Notes: generated by a model not told the origin, from the sequence alone. Counted from the stretch's first letter, positions 8,789 to 15,794 are shown. The stretch is DNA of 16,668 bases from an uncultured Elusimicrobia bacterium (GCA_947168325.1 CAMVLN010000020.1:1-16668); one strand, 5' to 3'. Numbers and translations: made by a program.

Positions 8789-8862
8789 TTTACTTTCCTC
8801 CGATAAATAAGATATAAAAAACTATTATTTGATTTGTTTTGTTTTTTTCTAACAGTGGCAAA

Positions 8863-8891
8863 ATGTTATAAAAATATTAGTTTATTGTCAA
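8863..8891 (-). promoter_or_regulatory. Sigma70-type promoter of gapA
   Basis: On the minus strand, a perfect -35 TTGACA (8886-8891) is followed after 17 bases by TAACAT (8863-8868) as -10, matching four of six consensus positions. The ribosome site GGAGG and gapA lie about 60-70 nt downstream. A 7-bp inverted repeat (8893-8899 with 8911-8917) sits directly upstream of the -35. Confidence 0.6.
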
Positions 8892-9112
8892 TAATATGTA
8901 GGAGTTCATAACATATTGGACTTTTTTAAACAAAACGAACAAAATTAATTTATTAAATCTTATTAATAAATTATATAGTCATTATATATTTTGAACATTT
9001 ATGTACTTTTTTCATTCTTCTATATAAATTTTATTCTTTTTATTCCTTTGCCTTATATTCTAATTTTTTCTATATTTCAAACTACTTTTCTACTCATTTT
9101 TAATAATAATTT

Positions 9113-9134
9113 TCTACATCTTATCTACATCTTA
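9113..9134. repeat. 11-bp tandem direct repeat
   Basis: TCTACATCTTA occurs twice in a row without mismatch. It lies in the gene-free stretch and is probably a product of replication slippage. Confidence 0.7.
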
Positions 9135-9155
9135 TCTTTAATTTTTTAATTAGAG

Positions 9156-9189
9156 TACGATTTATATTTATACATTTACATAAATCGTA
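9156..9189. repeat. 10-bp hairpin in gene-free stretch
   Basis: TACGATTTAT (9156-9165) pairs perfectly with ATAAATCGTA (9180-9189) around a 14-nt loop. No clean T-run follows on either strand, so its role as a terminator is uncertain. Confidence 0.5.
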
Positions 9190-9284
9190 TTGATTAAATA
9201 CATTACATATTGCAATATTTTACAATTATAATGAATTAAATTATACAAAGTTGTTTTAGTGGTTTAGCTTTATATTTTTTTGTT

Positions 9285-9530
9285 ATAGATTTTGCTATTG
9301 TAATGGTTTCAAAGATATTAAAAGTTATAAAAATTTATAAAAAAATAGAGGAATATCTGATGATATTTATATTTCTAAATATTTAGAAAAAAAGCAAAAG
9401 AAGCTCCCATGATTAAATAAAGAAGTATAAAACCATATTAATGCCTTACAAGTTTATAAAAATGATGATTTTTCAAAAAAAGACAAAAACTACACAGTAT
9501 TATATTACAAAATCTTTCTTTTAATACAAA
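9285..9530 (+). pseudogene. Decayed reading frame, possibly mobile-element derived
   Basis: One plus-strand frame reads like a real protein broken by stops: NGFKDIKSYKNL, stop, KNRGISDDIYISKYLEKKQK then KLP, TGA (9408-9410), LNKEV, TAA, then NHINALQVYKNDDFSKKDKN. If the TGA was a Trp codon the text becomes LPWLNKEV, which recalls the LPWLKEV-type stretch of IS605 OrfB/TnpB proteins before their L-Q-x-AL helix. That likeness is from memory and short. I can neither confirm the family nor find the remainder, so it may equally be an unrelated dead gene. Confidence 0.3.
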
Positions 9531-10013
9531 TTAACTACTAAATTTTGAATATCTTTCAATGATAAGTTTAATTAACTTTGTGGTAGATTTTCCTTCTACT
9601 AGAGGATATCTATAAACTTCTTTTACAAACTCTTTACCTATAATATCTTCCATCTTGTAGTCGCCACCTTTTACTAAAATATCTGGTTTTAATACACTTA
9701 AAAGTTCGTAAGGAGTCTGTTCATTGAATACAACAACATAATCTATGCAACTTAATGCTGCTAAAATTTGAGTTCGATCTGTTTGTGGAACTAAAGGTCT
9801 CTTCGGTCCTTTAAATTGTGCAAGTGAAGCATCAGAATTTATTGCAACTATTAAAACATCTCCCAGTGTTTTTGCTTTTTGAAACAAACTAACATGACCT
9901 ATATGCAACAAATCAAAACAGCCATTAGTAAAAACTATTTTTTTGTTTTCTTTTTTTAATTTTTCTACTACTTTTATTATTTCACAAGTTGAACAAATTT
10001 TATTATTAAGCAA
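9531..10013 (-). CDS. hldC: Heptose-1-phosphate adenylyltransferase (single-domain HldE-C/RfaE2 type)
   Basis: Cytoplasmic nucleotidyltransferase that moves AMP from ATP to D-glycero-D-manno-heptose 1-phosphate, making ADP-heptose for the LPS inner core. The cytidylyltransferase-fold signature FTNGCFDLLHIGH is at about residues 28-40, and the C-terminal KSTTKLI stands for the family's STT loop. The kinase half of a fused HldE is absent, so at about 160 residues this is the stand-alone form. I chose the TTG at 10013 because AGGAG lies seven bases before it; the further upstream TTG at 10028 has no such site and precedes the Shine-Dalgarno. The gene overlaps the end of gmhA by 8 nt, implying translational coupling. 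HldA kinase, GmhB phosphatase and HldD epimerase are not in the window. Confidence 0.9.
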   Translation of the reverse strand: MLNNKICSTCEIIKVVEKLKKENKKIVFTNGCFDLLHIGHVSLFQKAKTLGDVLIVAINSDASLAQFKGPKRPLVPQTDRTQILAALSCIDYVVVFNEQTPYELLSVLKPDILVKGGDYKMEDIIGKEFVKEVYRYPLVEGKSTTKLIKLIIERYSKFSS

Positions 10014-10578
10014 AAATTTTCTCCTCAACCAATTTTGCTAATATGTGTAAAAGCAATATATGACATTCTTGTATTCTTCCTGTAACTTTTGAAGGGGCTC
10101 TATAACACATATCAGCCATGAGTTTTAATTGTCCTCCATCTTCACCTGTAAGACCTATAACAAAAAGACCCATTTCTTTTGCTTTTTCAATCGCCTTTAT
10201 AACATTTTCGGAATTTCCTGAAGTTGTAATTGCTATTACTATATCGCCTTTATTCCCAAAAGCTTCTATTTGCCTTGAAAATATATATTCATAACCAAAA
10301 TCGTTACCTATTGCAGTTACAGAAGCCATATTTTCTGTAAGTGCTACACAAGGCAAAGCACTTCTATTTTTTTCAAACCTGCAAACAAGCTCTGCTGCAA
10401 AATGTAATGCATCAGATGATGAGCCACCATTTCCAAATATAATTGCCTTTTTACCATTTTGATATGCTTCATTAATTTTATTTGCTATTGACTGAATATA
10501 CATCAATTGTCCTTCATCCAACATTTTCTTCTTTGTGTTTATACTTGCTTGAATTAAAGATACTATTGTCTCTTTCAT
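10006..10578 (-). CDS. gmhA: Sedoheptulose-7-phosphate isomerase
   Basis: First enzyme of ADP-heptose synthesis, turning sedoheptulose 7-phosphate into D-glycero-D-manno-heptose 7-phosphate in the cytoplasm. The protein is one SIS domain of 190 residues, the normal length, with FGNGGSSSDALHFAAEL (about residues 48-64) and the phosphate-binding ITTSGNSENVI. The GRIQECHILLLHILAKLVE segment near the C-terminus is also typical of GmhA. The ATG is preceded by GGGGAG at good spacing. It is followed directly by the adenylyltransferase of the same pathway and preceded by accC at 87 nt on the same strand, so it may belong to the efp-accB-accC unit. Together with hldC it indicates a heptose-bearing LPS. 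Confidence 0.95.
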   Translation of the reverse strand: MKETIVSLIQASINTKKKMLDEGQLMYIQSIANKINEAYQNGKKAIIFGNGGSSSDALHFAAELVCRFEKNRSALPCVALTENMASVTAIGNDFGYEYIFSRQIEAFGNKGDIVIAITTSGNSENVIKAIEKAKEMGLFVIGLTGEDGGQLKLMADMCYRAPSKVTGRIQECHILLLHILAKLVEEKIFA

Positions 10579-10665
10579 TCCATCTCCCCATCATTATTGT
10601 ATAAATTAAATAAATTGCAACAATTATTTTTAAATAGTGAACTTCAATTTTTATATTATTACAAT

Positions 10666-12015
10666 TCACTTATTAAATACATATTTAGGCAAAAAATCTG
10701 TGCAAATATTTCCTTGATGGAAATATTCGTTATTCATAATTTTCAAATGTAACGGTGCTGTATTTTTTATACCTTCAATTATAACTTCTTCTAATGCTCT
10801 AGCCATTTTAGAAATAGTTTCTTCTCTCGTAGGAGCATAAGCAATAATTTTTGCTATTAAACTATCATAAAAAGATGGTATCGTATAACCGGAATAAACA
10901 TGAGTATCTACTCTTATTCCTGGACCACCAGGCAAATACAATTTTCCTATCTTTCCAGGTGAAGGAATAAAATCTTTATCTGGATCTTCGGCATTTATCC
11001 TACACTCTATAGCATGATTTTTTATTTTCACTGAATTTGAATCAATATCCAATCTTTCACCAGCAGCAAGCTTAATTTGTTCTTTTACCAAATCTATACC
11101 TGTTACAACCTCTGTAATTGGATGCTCCACTTGTATCCTTGTATTCATTTCCATAAAATAAAAGTTCATATGTTTGTCTACAAGAAACTCCACAGTTCCA
11201 ACTGTTATATATCCTACAGCTTCTGCTACACTTTGAGCAGCTTTCCCCATTTTTTTTCTCAAACTTTCTGAAATAAATGCTGAAGGACTTTCTTCTACCA
11301 ATTTTTGATGTCTTCTTTGTATTGAACAATCTCTTTCTGGAAGATATACTACTTTACCTTTGCAATCACCCATAATTTGAAACTCTATGTGATGTGGCTC
11401 TTCAATATATTTTTCCATATAAACATCTGGATTACCAAAGTTTGCTTTTGCTTCCGTTTGTGCCATAATAATAGAATTTTTAAGAGCTTCCTCACTAACA
11501 ACGACTCTCATACCTTTTCCGCCACCACCAGCAGTAGCTTTTATTATTATGGGATATCCAATTTTTTTTGCAAGATTAAATATTTCTGGATCATCAGCCG
11601 ATACTGGACCATCAGAACCAGGAACTACTGGAACTTTCGCTTTTTTCATAAGCCTTCTTGCAGCAATTTTGTCCCCCATTTTTTCAATAGAACTTATTCT
11701 AGGACCTATAAATGATATTCCACAACTTTCACAAACTTCCGCAAAGTATGTGTTTTCTGATAAAAAACCATATCCAGGATGAATTGCATCCGCACCTGTG
11801 ATTTCTGCTGCAGATATTATACTTGGAATATTCAAATAACTTTCACTTGCAGAAGCTGGACCTACACAAATAGATTCATCAGCCATAGTTACATGCATAG
11901 ACTCTTCATCTACTTCAGAATGTATAGCAACAGTTTTTATGCCAAGTTCTTTTGCTGCCCTTATCACTCTACAAGCAATTTCGCCTCTATTAGCAATTAA
12001 TATTTTTTTAAACAT
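10666..12015 (-). CDS. accC: Biotin carboxylase subunit of acetyl-CoA carboxylase
   Basis: ATP-dependent enzyme that carboxylates the biotin on AccB, the first half-reaction of malonyl-CoA synthesis for fatty acids. The N-terminal KILIANRGEIACRVIRAA, the ATP-grasp glycine loop GGGGKGMR (about residues 163-170), the catalytic MNTRIQVEHPITE near 288 and the C-terminal ECRINAEDP are intact. The length, 449 residues, is normal. The ATG has GGAG about ten bases upstream. It lies 23 nt after accB. It ends with TGA at 10666-10668, the only TGA stop among the intact genes here, which supports the standard genetic code. Reading through would add only five codons. A weak 6-bp inverted repeat (AGTGAA/TTCACT) spans the stop. 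The carboxyltransferase genes accA and accD are not in the window. Confidence 0.97.
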   Translation of the reverse strand: MFKKILIANRGEIACRVIRAAKELGIKTVAIHSEVDEESMHVTMADESICVGPASASESYLNIPSIISAAEITGADAIHPGYGFLSENTYFAEVCESCGISFIGPRISSIEKMGDKIAARRLMKKAKVPVVPGSDGPVSADDPEIFNLAKKIGYPIIIKATAGGGGKGMRVVVSEEALKNSIIMAQTEAKANFGNPDVYMEKYIEEPHHIEFQIMGDCKGKVVYLPERDCSIQRRHQKLVEESPSAFISESLRKKMGKAAQSVAEAVGYITVGTVEFLVDKHMNFYFMEMNTRIQVEHPITEVVTGIDLVKEQIKLAAGERLDIDSNSVKIKNHAIECRINAEDPDKDFIPSPGKIGKLYLPGGPGIRVDTHVYSGYTIPSFYDSLIAKIIAYAPTREETISKMARALEEVIIEGIKNTAPLHLKIMNNEYFHQGNICTDFLPKYVFNK

Positions 12016-12038
12016 CTTATGTTTTCTCCAAAAAACTG

Positions 12039-12440
12039 TTATTTGCTATCAGTATCTACTAAAAACAACTTTTGCCCATACTCAACCGTTTGACCATTAG
12101 CTACCAAAACTTTTAAAATTTTTCCTTTGGTTGTAGATATAACATCTTTGATTATTTTCATAGCTTCAATTGTTCCAATTTTTTGACCAACTTCAACATG
12201 ACTACCTTCAATAACAAACGGTGGTCTATCGTTTGCAGGAGCACTATAAAATGTTCCAACCATTTTAGATTTTATAGAAACAGTTATATTTTTTTCAACA
12301 ACTTTTTTAGGAACTTCTTTTTTTGGAGCAATCTCACTTTTTTTTATATATAAAGAAGTATCCCCAGCCTCAAATTCTATTTCTTCTATATCAGTATCCC
12401 TTATTGATTCTAAAAAAGTTTTTATATCATCAGTATTCAT
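12039..12440 (-). CDS. accB: Biotin carboxyl carrier protein of acetyl-CoA carboxylase
   Basis: Small carrier protein whose biotin shuttles carboxyl groups between AccC and AccA/D. The N-terminal helix MNTDDIKTFLES, a Lys/Pro/Val linker (about residues 33-52) and the C-terminal biotinyl domain are all present. The biotinylated lysine is K95 in EAMKII; many family members have EAMKMM. I chose the ATG at 12440 (133 residues) because AGAGGA sits just before it; a TTG at 12455 would add five residues but overlaps this ribosome site. It begins 15 nt after the efp stop and is followed by accC at 23 nt. The efp-accB-accC order is widespread in bacteria. Confidence 0.96.
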   Translation of the reverse strand: MNTDDIKTFLESIRDTDIEEIEFEAGDTSLYIKKSEIAPKKEVPKKVVEKNITVSIKSKMVGTFYSAPANDRPPFVIEGSHVEVGQKIGTIEAMKIIKDVISTTKGKILKVLVANGQTVEYGQKLFLVDTDSK

Positions 12441-12455
12441 ATTTCCTCTGACCAA

Positions 12456-13019
12456 TTATTTTGAAATTCTCTCAACATATTCACCAGTTCTTGTATCAAC
12501 TTTAATTCTATCACCAACTTTAATAAACAAAGGAACTTTTATTTCTGCACCTGTTTCTATTTTTGCAAATTTTGTTAAGTTTGTTACAGAATCTCCTTTT
12601 ATTCCTGGTTCTGCTTCAATGATTGACATTTCTACTATCAGAGGCATATCTATACCTATCAGTTCATCCTCTAAATATATTGCATTTATTTCTTGATTTT
12701 CTTTTAAAAATTTTTCTTTTCCATCCAATTTTTCAATTGGAACTTCAATTTGTTCATATGTATTCATATCCATAAAATTATAATTTGAACCATCAGCATA
12801 CAAGAATTGTTTTTTCTGTCTTGTCACTGATAATTCTTCAAATCGTTCACCTGATTTAAATGTCCTATCTATAGTGCCACCTTTTTTAACATTTCTAAGT
12901 TTTACTCTCATTACTGCCCCACCTTTACCAGGTTTATGATTTTGAAACCATGTTATCTGATAAGGCTCATTATCAACCACTATTACCATTCCATTTTTAA
13001 AATCTGCTGTAGAAATCAT
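12456..13019 (-). CDS. efp: Translation elongation factor P
   Basis: EF-P binds ribosomes stalled on polyproline stretches and stimulates peptide-bond formation. All three beta-barrel domains are covered in 187 residues, the usual length. The loop that reaches the peptidyl-transferase centre reads HKPGKGGAV, with Lys32 at the position that is modified in many bacteria; no modification enzyme is visible in the window. The C-terminal GDRIKVDTRTGEYVER is the classic EF-P signature. The ATG is preceded by AGGAG about ten bases upstream. It heads a same-strand run with accB and accC and has its own promoter and an unusual tandem duplication in the leader. Confidence 0.97.
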   Translation of the reverse strand: MISTADFKNGMVIVVDNEPYQITWFQNHKPGKGGAVMRVKLRNVKKGGTIDRTFKSGERFEELSVTRQKKQFLYADGSNYNFMDMNTYEQIEVPIEKLDGKEKFLKENQEINAIYLEDELIGIDMPLIVEMSIIEAEPGIKGDSVTNLTKFAKIETGAEIKVPLFIKVGDRIKVDTRTGEYVERISK

Positions 13020-13033
13020 TTCTTTTAGTCTCC

Positions 13034-13067
13034 TATTACTTTTGTAGAAATATTACTTTTGTAGAAA
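13034..13067. repeat. Perfect 17-bp tandem duplication in efp leader
   Basis: The plus-strand unit TATTACTTTTGTAGAAA occurs twice back to back (13034-13050 and 13051-13067) with no mismatch. On the minus strand the second unit runs directly into the GGAG ribosome site of efp, so copy number changes the leader length but not the site itself. Confidence 0.9.
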
Positions 13068-13100
13068 ATTTATCCAAAATTTACATTAGACCATCTTTTA

Positions 13101-13130
13101 ATTTTATCTAATAATTCAATACATTGTCAA
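13101..13130 (-). promoter_or_regulatory. Sigma70-type promoter of efp-accB-accC
   Basis: On the minus strand a perfect TTGACA (13125-13130) and TAAAAT (13101-13106, five of six matches) are 18 bases apart. The start of transcription would lie near 13094, giving a leader of about 75 nt that contains the 17-bp tandem duplication. Confidence 0.6.
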
Positions 13131-13193
13131 ATAAAAATCTTTTCTATTTTAAATTTTGATAGATAAAAAACTGAACTTTTTACAGATTTTTGC

Positions 13194-13308
13194 ATAGAAG
13201 GTACAATCAACCAAATTTAAACTCTGGTGGTATAAAATGAAATTACCTTCTATTTACTAGTTAGGTTAGTGTAAAAATGACAACTTATAACTTTAATATA
13301 AACTAACC
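13194..13308. repeat. Two adjacent inverted repeats between pepP and efp
   Basis: In the 361-bp gap between pepP and efp, ATAGAAGGTA (13194-13203) pairs perfectly with TACCTTCTAT (13244-13253) around a 40-nt loop that holds a smaller ACCA/TGGT pairing. Next to it GGTTAGT (13264-13270) pairs with ACTAACC (13302-13308). No clean T-run follows on the minus strand. The pair may be a pepP transcript end, a small RNA or a remnant of an insertion. The rest of the gap holds the efp promoter and leader. Confidence 0.4.
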
Positions 13309-13380
13309 ATGACAAATATGCTATGTAAAAAAAACATTATACTTTTAATGCCAACATAAGCTTTAAATAATATTTTATCT

Positions 13381-14439
13381 CTAATATTTTGCACTAGTTA
13401 AAACTTTATATCCACTTTTTCTAACAAGTACAGTATCTTCTATCCTTACTCCAAACTTTTTTTCAAGATATATTCCAGGTTCAATAGTGATTATTGTTCC
13501 TTCTTTTAAAATAGCTGTTGATGTTTCTGCTATTCTTAAGTGTTCATGAATATCAAGCCCTAAACTATGCCCTGTAGTATGAATAAATTGTTTTTCGTAC
13601 CCTGCCATTTTAATAGTATTTCTAGCAGAAAAATCAATATCTTTAGTTTTTATACCATCTTTAACTTTTACAAGTGCATTGTCATGAGCAAGTTTTACAA
13701 TATTCCATATTTTTTGTTGAAGTTTATTTTGTTTGCCTACAAAAAAGGTTCTTGTTAAATCTGAACAATAACCATTATAAACACATCCCATATCTATCAT
13801 AACAATATCATTCTTTCGTATTTTTCTATTACTACTGTTATGATGTGGATTTGCAGAATTTGGACCTGAAGCAACGATTGTTTTAAAACTTTGAACTACA
13901 TGTCTTTTAGCAAACTCTTCTTCTATTTTAAAATACACATCAAGTTCTGTCATCCCCGCAACAACTTGTTTTTTTATTACCTCAAAAATTTCTGAAACTA
14001 TATTGGATGCCTTTTGAAGATTTTTGATTTCTTTTTTATCTTTTATTAATCTTAAATCTTGTGTAATATTTTTCTCTTTTATTAATTTAATTTTCTCTTT
14101 TATAAGTTTCTTCTTTAATATATCAAAATCTTCCGTATATATTTTTGATATATCTAAAACAATACTATCAATTTTATATTTTTTTAAAACTTCAACTAAT
14201 TTTGAATTACAATCTTCTTTTGTAGTAAATATTTTTAGTTTATTTTTGAACCTTTTAAAGTATTGATTAACCTGCGGAGCAATCATTTCATGAACAACTA
14301 TAAATAAATGTTTTTTGTGTAGCAACAAATAAAAATCTCCAAATTGTACATTTGTAAGATAATATAAATCTTTACTATCTGTAATTAATACTGCTTCTTT
14401 TTTATATCTTGCTAGCAATTTTAATATTCTTATATTCAT
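13381..14439 (-). CDS. pepP: Xaa-Pro aminopeptidase, M24 family
   Basis: Cytoplasmic metallopeptidase expected to release N-terminal residues before proline. An N-terminal creatinase-like domain (about residues 1-130) is followed by the pita-bread catalytic domain. All five metal ligands of the family are visible: Asp in MIDMG (near 216), Asp in CSDLTRTF (near 227), His in TTGHSLGLDIHE (near 291), Glu in IEPGIYL (near 321) and Glu in VRIED (near 335). At 352 residues it matches the short bacterial type. It ends in TAG. No good ribosome site precedes the ATG, but no better start is seen. The order pepP then efp, with accB and accC beyond, is also found in Firmicutes; here a 361-nt gap and a separate efp promoter intervene. 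M24 members are hard to separate by eye, so a different dipeptide preference is possible. Confidence 0.92.
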   Translation of the reverse strand: MNIRILKLLARYKKEAVLITDSKDLYYLTNVQFGDFYLLLHKKHLFIVVHEMIAPQVNQYFKRFKNKLKIFTTKEDCNSKLVEVLKKYKIDSIVLDISKIYTEDFDILKKKLIKEKIKLIKEKNITQDLRLIKDKKEIKNLQKASNIVSEIFEVIKKQVVAGMTELDVYFKIEEEFAKRHVVQSFKTIVASGPNSANPHHNSSNRKIRKNDIVMIDMGCVYNGYCSDLTRTFFVGKQNKLQQKIWNIVKLAHDNALVKVKDGIKTKDIDFSARNTIKMAGYEKQFIHTTGHSLGLDIHEHLRIAETSTAILKEGTIITIEPGIYLEKKFGVRIEDTVLVRKSGYKVLTSAKY

Positions 14440-14466
14440 AATTTTTATTATATAAAACTTGGAAAT

Positions 14467-14487
14467 TTGTTATCAATAACAATTATA
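14467..14487 (-). promoter_or_regulatory. Probable pepP -10 element with adjacent palindrome
   Basis: On the minus strand, TATAAT (14482-14487) is followed at once by a 7+7 inverted repeat (14467-14482, TTGTTAT and ATAACAA around two bases), about 28 nt before the pepP ATG. The repeat would overlap the transcription start, the classic place for a repressor site. No clear -35 was found. Confidence 0.3.
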
Positions 14488-14672
14488 TTATATAAACCAT
14501 TCTTTATTTTTGTTTGTTTTATAATAGAATAAACTAAAAAGGAAATTTTTCATAATAATCTTTTTATCATATCAAAATTTCTATTATTGTTTTTACTGTT
14601 TTGTCAATTTTCTTACCATTAGAAATACTTTTTAGAATAATATTATATGCTTAATTTTGTTTTCCAATTGTT

Positions 14673-15341
14673 TTATTTTCTTACATATATTAGATTTGCT
14701 ACTTCAGCATCTAATGCAATTTGTATCTCATTTGTTTTTATTATATATGTGGGAAATTTTTGATGCAATTTTATTATTGCACCGGGAACTATACCCAGTG
14801 ACAAAAGTTTATGCATATAATCATGATTTGTGGTAACTATGTATGAAAGTTTTACATTTTCACCAATTTCTACATGAGATAAAGGAACAACTATAGACTC
14901 AATCTTATTAGAATTTCTTTTACAACAGTTTCCTTCTGGAATAGGATTTCCATGTGGACATTGTGTAGGATGCCCTAACAATGTGCAAATAGAATCCGCT
15001 AAATCTGTAGAAATATTATGTTCTAAATCACAAGCAATTTTTTCTATCGATTGCCTATCAAACTCTAAAACATCTGCTAACAATCTCTCTGTAAGTCTAT
15101 GCCTCCTAGTAAGTTGTTTACCTATCTCTTCACCAGTTTCAGTAAGTTTTATTTTATAATTTTCCTTTACTATAAACTTTTTATTTAAAAGATTATCTAT
15201 AATATTCCCATTCACCCCAGCCTTGACTATTTTAGCAACTTCTTCAAAATTATATTGTTCTCTTTGAACTGAAGTCCAAATTACACCAAGTGCTTCTTCA
15301 ATATCTATATTTTCTTTTGTTTTATGTGTGTTAATAGTCAT
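14673..15341 (-). CDS. DtxR/MntR-family metal-dependent repressor with FeoA-like domain
   Basis: Cytoplasmic DNA-binding regulator that senses Fe(II) or Mn(II) and represses metal uptake genes. The N-terminal winged helix (about residues 12-75) is rather diverged. The dimerisation/metal domain is well kept: RRHRLTERLL (H81, E85), CDLEH (C104, E107, H108) and GHPTQCPHGNPIP (123-135), the standard DtxR pattern. The cysteine at 104 matches the iron-type DtxR/IdeR ligand, while the H98 position of DtxR appears to be Glu here. Residues 150-222 form the SH3/FeoA-like domain. The extra CC at 139-140 is unusual. AAGGA precedes the ATG. No metal transporter is adjacent, so its targets lie elsewhere or include itself. 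A hairpin sits just upstream. Confidence 0.9.
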   Translation of the reverse strand: MTINTHKTKENIDIEEALGVIWTSVQREQYNFEEVAKIVKAGVNGNIIDNLLNKKFIVKENYKIKLTETGEEIGKQLTRRHRLTERLLADVLEFDRQSIEKIACDLEHNISTDLADSICTLLGHPTQCPHGNPIPEGNCCKRNSNKIESIVVPLSHVEIGENVKLSYIVTTNHDYMHKLLSLGIVPGAIIKLHQKFPTYIIKTNEIQIALDAEVANLIYVRK

Positions 15342-15363
15342 ATTTTAATCCTTTTTAGTTGTT

Positions 15364-15407
15364 TTAAAAAGAGGCACTACAAAAGTATTAAGTGCTTCTT
15401 TATTATA
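15364..15407 (-). terminator. Hairpin with T-run between aquaporin pseudogene and dtxR-type gene
   Basis: On the minus strand GCACT/AGTGC, extended past one mismatch by AAAGA/TCTTT (15368-15401), encloses a 12-nt loop and runs into five T residues, as in an intrinsic terminator. A perfect TATAAT lies immediately before it (15402-15407), so a transcript from there would begin inside the hairpin. It may end aquaporin transcription, act as a leader attenuator for the regulator, or both. Confidence 0.6.
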
Positions 15408-15423
15408 ATTAAAACATATTATA

Positions 15424-15741
15424 TTACTTTCCTTTTAAAACTAAACGGTAAGAAATACCTGCTAAAACTCCTCCAACAGTTGGAGCTAATATAAATACTC
15501 ATACCTGAGATAAAGCTTGTCCTCCTTGTAATAAAGCAGGGCCAAAATATATTGCAGGATTTATATGACACTCTGAAACATTACCAATAGAATATGCCAT
15601 AGCAACGATTGTTAAACCAAATGCTAAAGCTGTAGCAAAATATCTAACATCAGGAAAAACATATACTGACACTGTAGCAACTATGCAAACAACAAATACT
15701 AATACCACTGTTCCAAATAATCCCGCAACTAACTTTTTCAT
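15424..15741 (-). pseudogene. Aquaporin (MIP family) with internal deletion and nonsense codon
   Basis: AqpZ-like water channels have six membrane helices and two half-helices with NPA motifs (about 230 residues). Here the start is clear (MKKLVAGLFGTVVLVF), helix 2 follows (ALAFGLTIVAMAYSIG), then CHINPAIYFGPALLQGG. This joins the first NPA box (HINPA) directly to the text after the second one (NPARSxGPALFxGG), so roughly 120 residues are missing in frame. The selectivity-filter Arg after the second NPA is replaced by Ile. Next, TGA at 15499-15501 interrupts QV-stop-VF where the family has QLW. The frame then continues as VFILAPTVGGVLAGISYR to a natural-looking TAA at 15424. The remnant lies 53 nt after catB on the same strand. 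A functional half-channel is not excluded but unlikely. Confidence 0.85.
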
Positions 15742-15794
15742 TCTTTCTAACTCTTCTTTTTTTAAAACTCGCTATTACTTATTTTATAAAATTT

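Larger units (their letters stand above)
8892..9530. other. Gene-free stretch between gapA and hldC
   Basis: About 640 bases without an intact gene. It holds a 7-bp inverted repeat beside the gapA promoter, a purine-rich minus strand at 9000-9140 with many stops, an 11-bp tandem repeat (9113-9134), a 10-bp hairpin (9156-9189) and a protein-like but interrupted plus-strand frame (about 9285-9530). It reads as degraded former coding DNA. Confidence 0.6.

Noticed and set aside
9000..9140. Purine-rich minus strand as a decayed gene
   Set aside because: Too many stops in all frames and no recognisable motif; kept only as part of the gene-free stretch.
11072..12000. Open frames on both strands inside accC
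   Set aside because: Frame shadows of accC; no independent start signals or domain motifs.
15424..15741. Whole-genome TGA=Trp code, suggested by the aquaporin
   Set aside because: About a dozen conserved genes run full length with TGG at their Trp positions, and accC ends naturally at TGA; a reassigned AT-rich genome would show many in-frame TGA codons.
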